In this document: positions 52,929 through 60,000 of the stretch, piece after piece
Position numbering within the stretch: the stretch's first letter is position 1
Layout: each line of letters opens with the position of its first letter
Source of the DNA: Cryptomeria japonica
Lineage: Eukaryota > Streptophyta > Pinopsida > Cupressales > Cupressaceae
Length of the DNA stretch: 60,000 nucleotides
Assembly (NCBI RefSeq): GCF_030272615.1
Contig: NC_081410.1
Coordinates: 147,370,849-147,430,848 of the forward strand
Reading direction: 5' to 3'
Position numbers and translations under genes: made by a program
Notes under the pieces: model-generated
The model's input: only the letters and a program-made list of their open reading frames with translations
Database searches by the model: none
What the model was told of the DNA's origin: nothing

Positions 52929-54330
52929 TTAAACCAACTTAGCATCTAAGGCTAAATTTTGATTCTCTAGACTCTGAATTCCTATTCCCCCAAGTTCCTT
53001 AGGCAAACATACCTTATCCCATGCAACTAAAGGGAGTTTCTTCTTGCCATCTTTATTATTGTTCCAAAGAAAATCTCTAAGAGTATCCTGTAAACTAACA
53101 ATGGCTACTTTTGGAGACTTCAAAACCGACATGAGATATATGGGAACAGCATTCAAAATAGACTTGATGAGAACAATTTTACCTGCCAAAGTTAACCATC
53201 TATGATTCCATGAGAGAATTCTTTTAGAAATGACTGAGATAATCTTATCCCAAAAACCAATCTTATCCTGTTTAACAAAGAAAGGAATCCCAAGGTAAGT
53301 ACATGGAAGATTTCTAGTCTCAAATCCCCAAAAGGATTGCAACCTATGCTGAACCAGTTGTGATGTATTAAGGAAAACAATCATTGATTTATCACCATTC
53401 ACTTTCTGACCAGAAAACGATGCATAATTTTGTATTATTCCTTTAATCACTTTTGTCTCAACTAACGAAGCATGTCCAAATAATAGAATATCATCTGCAA
53501 AGAGACAATGAGAAATACTTTGGGGAATATTTTGAATCCTTATACCTTTCCAAAGCCCCCCCACTTTAGCAGCCCTAATAGCCCAACTAAAGGTTTCAAC
53601 TAGGAGAATAAACAAAAAGGGAGAAAGGGGATCTCCCTGTCTCAAACCCCTAGAGGAAGTGAAAAAACCACAAGGAGAACCATTAATTAAAACTGAGAAT
53701 CTTGCAAAAGAAATACATGCACAAATCCATTTGACCCGGGTCTTGGAAAAACCTAACTTCTCAAGAACAACACATAAAGCCCCCCACTCTACTCTATCAT
53801 AAGCCTTCATCATGTCTAGTTTAAGTTTCATGGTCGGGGTTCTTTGGGTGGAAATAGAATGCAGCACCTCATGTGCTACAATTGCACCCTCTGTCGTCTC
53901 CCTTCCGGGAACAAAACCACCTTGTTCCAATGAAATGATCCTAGGTAGAATTTTTGCCAACCTAAGGGAAATTGCCTTCGTAAATATCTTATACAAAGTG
54001 TTACATAAAGCAATGGGGCGAAAGTCAGCAAAAGTCTTAGTATCCTCTTTTTTAGGAATAATTGAAATCATTGTAGCATTAAGTTCTTTTAAAATGGACC
54101 TATTTCTCCTAGATTCCTCGAGAGCCAATAAAACATCATTTCCCACAAAATCCCAACATTTCTGAAAAAATAAAAGAGTAAAACCATCTGGTCCCGGGGA
54201 TTTATCCGGATTCATGGCAAAGACAGCACTCTTAACTTCTTCTTAGGAAAAGTTAGACATCAACATCTTATTGTCTTCCAAAGATACTAAAGGAAGAATA
54301 TTAGATATAATATATGATGCTCTGAAAAAG
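52929..54330 (-). pseudogene. LINE ORF2 reverse transcriptase
   Basis: A 428-codon open stretch from the first Met at 54215 (not the true start: LEDNKML...EEVKSAVFAMNPDKSPG is readable upstream across a stop). Conserved blocks: MNPDKSPGPDGFT (1-13), IIPKKEDTKTFADFRPIALCN (51-72), KLKLDMMKAYDRVEW with the first catalytic Asp (130-144), GLRQGDPLSPFLFIL (190-204), catalytic FADD (239-242), YLGIPFF, and WLTLAGKIVLIKSIL. All three catalytic acids are present. The frame ends at a TAA at 52926-52928 that is probably a point mutation. It would copy LINE RNA at a nicked target. Confidence 0.93.
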
Positions 54331-55459
54331 GATTAGAAAATCTGTTTGATGGCAACACACACAAGAGCACAAGAAACAAACGTTGGTGTTAGCAACAAAA
54401 GATTATCCTAAACAGGCATATCAAGAGAGATATTAAGCATGAAATAGAAAGCATATAAACATAGAATAAAATAGCTAATCAAGATGCTCATAGTTGCTCC
54501 TCCCTTGTTCCTCTCCTCTCCAAGTCCCAAATGAGTGTAGCTCTCAGCTTTTAGCACTAGCCATGGATGCCATATGGAGATTCAAGATGGTTGAATATGA
54601 TAAGCAAATATTATGCAAGAGTAGATAGTGATGCTATGAAAAAGCTCTATGCTAATGTCACTATAACAACAATACTCTAAATGCTTCCTTTTGCTTGAGG
54701 AGAAGGGTTCTATTTATAGAAGAAATGGGGAAATGAAGGGTTAAGATTGAATGGTTTAATCAAGGGCCAAGTTTGAAAGTTGGGGATCCATGTGCACAAT
54801 TGGCACCAATAAAATGGTGACAAGTGTCAACATAGGATTGGGTTGAGAGAAGAGGTTGGAGGCATTAAAGGCCTGAGAAGACCTCATGGTTATCTAGAGG
54901 CTAAGGGTCAAGTCCAAATTAAGATTACCCACTGGATTAAGAGTTAATCCAAGGATAAACCTTTGTGCAAATGTTTAAGAGATAATCATGGTCAAAGCAT
55001 TAATGGCCTGATGAGACCTTTGGGTTGGGTAGAGGTTGAGTCAAAACAAATGTTTTAACCATGTGGGAGGGTTTGAGGTAACCATTAATGGTTATTGGAG
55101 ACTTTGGGGATTAAGTGGTTGAAGGTTGAAAGCCTTCAATGGTTATCAAAGACTTTGAGCCATTTAGTGGTTGAAGGTTGAAAGCCTTTAATGGTTATCA
55201 AAGACTTTGAGGGTTTGAGAAGTGACTTCCCTTTTGCTTAGGAATGTGACAAAGTTTAGAGAAGGGGTTAGGTTATTTAGAAGTGATTAGAAAATTCTAG
55301 AAGGGGTTTAGGCATGCAAGTGGATTTTGTAGGAAAATGCAAGTGGGAGAAATTTTGGTATTTTCAATTAAAATAAAATCATTTATTTCAATTAAATGGT
55401 GTAATTTGCATTTGGATAAATATTCAAATAAATATTAATTTATTTAAATGAGAAAAATG

Positions 55460-55705
55460 AAGATAAAGCATTAAAATGCTTGAAGACGTTGAGGGAAACC
55501 ATTAAAGGCTTGAAGACTTTTAAGGAAAACCATTAAAGTCTTAAGAAGACTTTAAGGGAAGTCATTAAGTTTGAAGAATTTAAAGCCATCAAGTTTGAAG
55601 ACTTTAAGGGAAACCATTAAAGGCTTAAGAAGACTATAGAAGGAAGCCATCAAGTTTGAAGACTTTAAAGCCATCAAGTTTGAATACTTTAAGGGAAACC
55701 ATTAA
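55460..55705. repeat. Degenerate tandem repeat in the Gypsy-2 LTR
   Basis: GAAGACTTTAAGGGAAACCA, TTAAAGGCTTAAGAAGACT and variants repeat about six times with a unit of some 36-42 bp. An older related phrase occurs at 55080-55210 (GTTGAAGGTTGAAAGCC). Confidence 0.85.
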
Positions 55706-55711
55706 AGGTTT

Positions 55712-56000
55712 CAAGTGGGTGAGGATAAATAGGATTTTAAATAAATAATTTATTTAAAATAGTTGTGCAACTTGCTTTTGTAGGAAAATACAAGTGGGTG
55801 GAGGATAAAGGTGATTTAAATAAATTATTTATTTAAAATAATTGTGCAACTTGCTTTTGTAGGAAAATACAAGTGGGTGGAGGATAAAGGTGATTTAAAT
55901 AAATTATTTATTTAAAATAATTGTGCAACTTGCATTTGTAGGAAAATGCAAGTGGGTAGAGGATAAAGGTGATTTAAATAAATGTTAATTTATTCAAATG
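55712..56000. repeat. 79-bp tandem repeat in the Gypsy-2 LTR
   Basis: Units start at 55712, 55791, 55870 and 55949 (the last partial), each beginning CAAGTGGGTGGAGGATAAAG and ending TGTAGGAAAATA. The period is exactly 79 bp each time. Confidence 0.93.
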
Positions 56001-56277
56001 TGAGAGGTGGGATTTTGGGGGATTTAAATAAATATTAATTTATTTAAATGTGAGAGAATATTTAATTAAATAAATATGATTTATTTATTTAATTAATGGT
56101 CTGAATTTGGTTAAGTGAATTAAATCAAATAAATTGAATAATTTATTTAATTAATAGGAGAAGAGGGTTAAGATGAATTAATTAAATATTAATTTAATTA
56201 ATTATTAATTGATGGTTAAATAATCAAATAAATACTAAGTATTCATTTAATTAAGTGGACAGATTTATGTGACTACA

Positions 56278-56290
56278 TTTGCCCCTCTTT
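56278..56290 (-). other. Gypsy-2 polypurine tract
   Basis: Minus strand AAAGAGGGGCAAA immediately before the 3' LTR. Confidence 0.85.
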
Positions 56291-58689
56291 GAGACGGTGC
56301 GGTTTATCGCGTCGTTTCAAAGAAAGAAAAATAGGTGTGAAGAAATGCCCCATAAAATGTAAATTTAATGGGTGGTATGCCCCCTCGAGAGATGGGCCGA
56401 ATTTTATTATTTTTTTTTGTGAAAAATCGGGTGGTCTCTCGAAAAAGAATGAAAAGTGGAGGGGATGTAGAATAGAAGAAATTAGAACTAATGATGAAAG
56501 AATGGGAGAAAATGGAGTGAATATGAAGAAACAACAAGTCAGCGAGTACCCTGAGGTCATGCAAGAGATACATAGCAGATGTAGTGTGGGGTTTTGATTG
56601 ATGCTATACAATTGATCAAAATTGGTTGGACAATCTGGTGCAATCGGTTGAATTGCCCCGGTCAAGTCAAAGCGTGGCAATTGATGTCAGTTGGTCGCTT
56701 GGACATGATAAAGTCTGAGTAAGTGAATCAAAGTGACCTGATGGTGACTTAGACAATTGATGTAATTGTCCGATGAAGTCAAGGTATATGAAGCAAAATA
56801 TTCGTTGAGACGTAGACAATTGATGTAATTGTCCGTTGGATTGTGTTTGACTAGTTGATCAATTGATAGTGTGTGCATGTGATGGATGGTTGTGGGGAAT
56901 CATGGCAGCCCCGTTGAGACTAGGTCATTATGATAAATGTCTGATGTAGTCTAGGATTGCCATAATCGATTACCTGTTGAGACCCGAAGATACTTGATCA
57001 GAGTATCTGTTGATAGTCTAGGTGTGCATGAGTTGATGTATCTGTGTAGACAGAGTAACTGGCTTAATTTTTTTGGATGAGTGAGGATGGGAAGCGATGA
57101 AGGGATTAGGATGATGTTGATGATCAAGATAGGGAGGCTGAGGGGGGATTTGATGTTAGATAGAAGATATGGAGGACTAGGACCGAGTCCTATGGAAGAA
57201 GATGAGTAAAATAGAGTATGCATTATTATGACTATGTATGCATGATATGCAGCTATTATGAATGTATGGATGGGTGGAATGCAACGAAATGCAATATATA
57301 CAGATGAGATGAGATGATGATCCATAGTGCTCTATTTTCATCATTGAGCTTTAAAATGTTGTAAGAAAATACAAGCAACTTGACATAAAGATTCAAGATG
57401 ACCAGAGTATTTCTTACATGGATTTTATATAGCAAGTTAATACAAGCAACTTGATATAATGGATCAAGTTGACCTGAGTATTGCTTGCGGAACAGACAAG
57501 GATTATCTCCGTTCATGCATGACTTGGATCGTCCTCCTTGATCTTAGGCTGATCATATCCTGAGACAAGTGCATACTGTACTAAGAGATAAAATCTTTAT
57601 CCAACTTGGATGAGGTAGGAGGAACCAAAGAAAGAGCATTGTACCTACAAACAAAGAGTATATACATAAAGAATAAAGAATATGGATCCTTGGTAATGGT
57701 TCATGCTCATATGGTCGAGGTATACGCTATAGTCAGCAAGTCGTAGTGATCTATGACTATATTTTTTCTTATGATCATATAGCTTAGTGAACTTCCCACG
57801 TAGACACCATTAGTACATGCCCCAGAACTTCATCGAAATAATGTGTCGAAGATACACAAACAATACTGTAGGAACCTGATATAAATTACTAGACCATAAA
57901 TCAACCAAGTATTTGATAGCGTAAACAGAATTTTCTTGTCAAAGAAAATGTCATCTTGTCTTTGTTTTGGTAAGGAAGGATGCATCCTTGTTGAAGACAG
58001 TTTTGAGTGTTGATGTTGATTGTGTGGTCGATTGATAAGTGGTCATTTTGTGGAGTATATCACAATGTTTGTTTGGTATCTGTGCAGATGAGTATGTACA
58101 ATGTGTTGCCATGTTTTTGTGTGATTTTCGATGGTTTGGTCGATGTTTTTGGATTTTGAATTGTTTTGACTGTTTTTTTGGTATTTTTGTTGAGACATTT
58201 TTGAATGTTTTTGGATTTTTGCAAGATATTTTTTTTTGAATGTTTTTGGATTTTTGACGATTGCTTCGAATGAAGAACTTAATGAATCATAAGACAATGT
58301 AGAATCCACTTCCATCAATAGGTTAAAGGCATTGCCCCCAATTTTAGACATGACTATGAAAAAGCGGGATGCAAGATGTATGGAGTAGTATCATAATTGC
58401 AGAGGAATAACAAGCCATGGTTTTGGATGGATGGATGTATGTATGAAGTAGATGCGATCGCAACAAGTCTGAAAGACAATGGAGCCATAGCCTTTACGAG
58501 TGGCACCTGTTTTCCAGGTTTTCACCATCGTACTTACCCAAGGTGCCACTGGAGTGGTTGTTCACCGTTTGGATGCATGATTTTTCTTTACTTTTTTGAA
58601 TGTTTTTGTATTTTCTTCAGAACTTTTTTTTTTTTGAAATGTTTTTGGTATTTTCTGGTATGTAGGGGAGCCTGATGCTCTATACACCT
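56291..58689 (-). other. Gypsy-2 region between integrase and PPT
   Basis: About 2.4 kb without a domain I recognise. It holds twin GACAATT...AATTGTC palindromes (56752-56770, 56815-56833), a repeated phrase around 57365 and 57440 (ACAAGCAACTTGA.ATAA), a T-rich array with GAATGTTTTTGGATTTTTG words (58120-58260, 58600-58660) and a 9-base stem (58499-58507 with 58542-58550). Frames of 90-135 codons here overlap repeats or both strands and are not called. An extra gene in this position (as in some plant Gypsy lineages) was looked for and not found. Confidence 0.6.
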
Positions 58690-59690
58690 TAGGTATAAAA
58701 CCATTTTAGGTGCATGCTATTGATTGGATCTGCAAGCGGTTCTCCTTCTGATGTAGCCAATTGATATGCCCCGGACCCGAACACAGCAGTGACAACATAT
58801 GGGCCCAGCCAGTTTGATTCAAACTTGCCCTAATGTTCTCTGTTTGGTTGGTTGCGAGGATTCTCTCATAGAACAAGATCACCTACCTCAAATGTACGAG
58901 GTCTAACTTGGTGATTGTAGCTTCTGCTCATGCGCTGCTGATAGGCTTTGAGGTGATTGTATGCAGCTCGTCGTTTCTCATCAAGTAACTCTAAGTCCTG
59001 AAGACGGGATACTCTGTAGGCTTCATCATCGATGAGATTGTGCAAGGAAACCCATAATGATGGTATCTTGACCTCAATAGGCAAGATAGCTTCTGCACCA
59101 TAGACTAATGAATAAAGAGTTGCACCTGTAGGGGTTCGAATGCTAGTTTGATATGCCCATAGCGCTGGATTTAGTTGAACATGCCAATCACGGCCGGCAT
59201 CATTGACTGTCTTCTTTAGGATCCTCAATATGTTTTTATTGGATGCTTCGGCTTGACCATTTCCTTGTGGGTAATAGGGAGTGGAAAAGCAGTGTTGGAT
59301 ATGAAATTTCTCACAAAGTTCACGGACATCCTGATTTTTGAAAGGAAGACCGTTATCTGTGATGATGGACATGGGTACACCATACCGACAGATGATGTAG
59401 TTGAGGATGAATGAGGCGATCTGCTTGCTGGTGACTTGGGTAAGTGGAACAGCTTCGATCCACTTTGTGAAATATTTGGTAGCAGTAATAATGAATTTAT
59501 GGCCATTGGATGAAGATGGATGAATCTTACCCACAAGGTCAAGGTCCCATTGATAGAAAGGCCATGGTGTCGTGATTGGTTGCAGTTCCTGGGCCGGTGC
59601 ATGTATCAGGTCGCCATGAACTTGACATTTCTTGCATTTTCTGACAAAGTAGTAGGAATCATTTTCCATAGATGGCCAATAATATCCAGC
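58690..59690 (-). pseudogene. Gypsy-2 integrase core and C-terminal domain
   Basis: The 59669-58866 frame (267 codons) has the finger cysteines CKKC (12-15), D44 in WDLDLVGKIHPSS, D105 in IITDNGLPF and E141 in YYPQGNGQAEASNK, a D,D-35-E core with all acids present. It continues through FEVGDLVL, a TGA, NPRNQPNRE, a TAG and LGPYVVTAVFGSGAYQL...HLKWFYT, the usual C-terminal end of plant Gypsy integrases. No chromodomain seen. It joins the 3' end of the cDNA to the genome. Confidence 0.92.
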
Positions 59691-60000
59691 TCACATTAGT
59701 TTCTTGGCTAGTGACGGACCACTTGAGTGAGTCTCGCAAATTCCTTCATGTACCTCTTCCAAAGCCTTTGTTATCTCATCTTGTTCCAGACATCGAAGGA
59801 GAGTACCATCAATACCGCGTCGGTATAGGGTTTCGGCAATAATGGTATATCGAGCAGTTTGACGAATGAAGGTTTTACGTTGGTTATTTGATTGGTTGGG
59901 AGGAAGGATGTGATCGCGGAGATAGGTGTAGAACTCACCGTACCATGGGGATTCAGAACTGACAAGGCGACATATCATCTCGGATTCAGGGGTATCATAA
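59691..60000 (-). pseudogene. Gypsy-2 integrase N-terminal finger region, cut by window edge
   Basis: Minus-strand text SPWYGEFYTYLRDHIL, ARYTIIAETLYRRGIDGTLLRCL, EVHEGICETHSSGPSLAKKLM: the H-x-H part of the HHCC finger. The TGA just after KKLM separates it from GYYWPSM and the CKKC cysteines of the next piece, in phase; an arginine codon CGA by one transition is the likely ancestor. It runs off the window. Confidence 0.9.

Larger units (their letters stand above)
50851..54346 (-). mobile_element. L1-type LINE, 3' part with ORF2 RT, zinc-binding and RNase H domains
   Basis: Minus-strand non-LTR retrotransposon. Its order is RT, zf-RVT, RNase H, about 450 bp of 3' region and an interrupted T-rich run (A-rich on the element strand) near 50851-50866, the presumed degenerate poly(A) end. 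The endonuclease and ORF1 are absent here: Gypsy-2 interrupts the LINE near 54346, and the 5' part may lie beyond the window. ORF2 keeps one reading frame from 54215 to 51330 with only point stops. Confidence 0.9.
54347..56277 (-). repeat. Gypsy-2 3' LTR
   Basis: On the minus strand it starts TGTAGTCACATAAATC at 56277, directly after the PPT. The other end is uncertain: TGATGG at 54347 is chosen because LINE coding text (RFSNPFSEH) is still readable on the other side. Length is about 1.93 kb. Contains 79-bp tandem repeats, a degenerate repeat near 55460-55705 and a TGACA-AG-TGTCA dyad at 54818-54829. Confidence 0.75.
54347..60000 (-). mobile_element. Gypsy-2, LTR retrotransposon, 3' part (continues past window)
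   Basis: On the minus strand: integrase from the window edge, about 2.4 kb of non-coding DNA, a polypurine tract and a 3' LTR ending near 54347. Inserted in the LINE. The integrase resembles Gypsy-1 and the LTR shares motifs with the Gypsy-1-family LTRs, but the LTR ends differ (TGTAGTCAC). Coding sequence is better kept than in Gypsy-1 though it has at least three in-frame stops. Confidence 0.87.

Noticed and set aside
56273-56680. Overlapping frames of 135, 102 and 89 codons on both strands
   Set aside because: They overlap the PPT and LTR end of Gypsy-2 and each other; no domain recognised.
58043-58351. 102-codon minus-strand frame rich in Lys, Asn and Gln
   Set aside because: It is the reverse translation of a T-rich repeat (TTTTTGGATTTTTG); composition explains the open frame.

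Overview
The window reads as repeat-rich nuclear DNA of a seed plant, probably a gymnosperm or another large plant genome. That rests on content: AT-rich sequence, plant-type Copia and Gypsy LTR retrotransposons with long LTRs, a plant L1-type LINE carrying an RNase H domain, hAT-derived sequence and a GDSL-lipase gene fragment. No bacterial, organellar or viral features were seen. I see no intact host gene, rRNA, tRNA or CRISPR array. Nearly everything is transposable-element sequence in nested layers, and the layering can be read from target-site duplications (TSDs) and interrupted reading frames.

Layout. 1-6060: Copia-1 (minus strand), running off the left edge, with a solo LTR of its own family (1762-3382) inside its protease codons. 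It sits in Gypsy-1 (6061-16780, minus), which has decayed gag, protease, RT, RNase H and partial integrase, a repeat-rich leader, a PBS and a 1.48-kb 5' LTR. 17.87-28.47 kb: an unrecognised broken reading frame of about 1.1 kilocodons (minus), split by a Gypsy solo LTR (20126-21479, TSD GATGG) and by Copia-A (22073-27901, TSD CCTTT). Copia-A is the best preserved element: two 885-bp LTRs and near-complete gag-pol broken by one TGA. 28.7-41.8 kb: a hAT-like, BED-finger-containing transposase-derived pseudogene (plus), split by a 4.3-kb solo LTR (29019-33347) and by a Copia LTR (33688-40732) that itself contains Copia-B (34091-40022, TSD TTTTG), an older relative of Copia-A. 41.76-44.95 kb: Gypsy-3 remnant (minus). 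45.66-46.0 kb: a 333-bp TRIM with two 136-bp LTRs. 46.88-48.02 kb: a small LTR-like element enclosing a GDSL esterase/lipase fragment. 48.8-50.8 kb: inverted repeats, a 475-bp solo LTR and short tandem duplications. 50.85-54.35 kb: L1-type LINE ORF2 (minus), frame-intact apart from stops. 54.35-60 kb: Gypsy-2 (minus; 3' LTR, PPT, integrase) inserted in the LINE.

No cooperating host pathway is visible. The points that most reward a second look are the unrecognised large reading frame, the in-frame TGA shared by Copia-A and Copia-B, the TRIM with a nearby empty-site paralogue, the GDSL fragment inside an LTR-like element, the regularly spaced repeats in the Gypsy-1 leader, and dyad motifs shared among Gypsy LTRs. 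All family assignments come from reading translations and motifs by eye; no alignment or database search was run.
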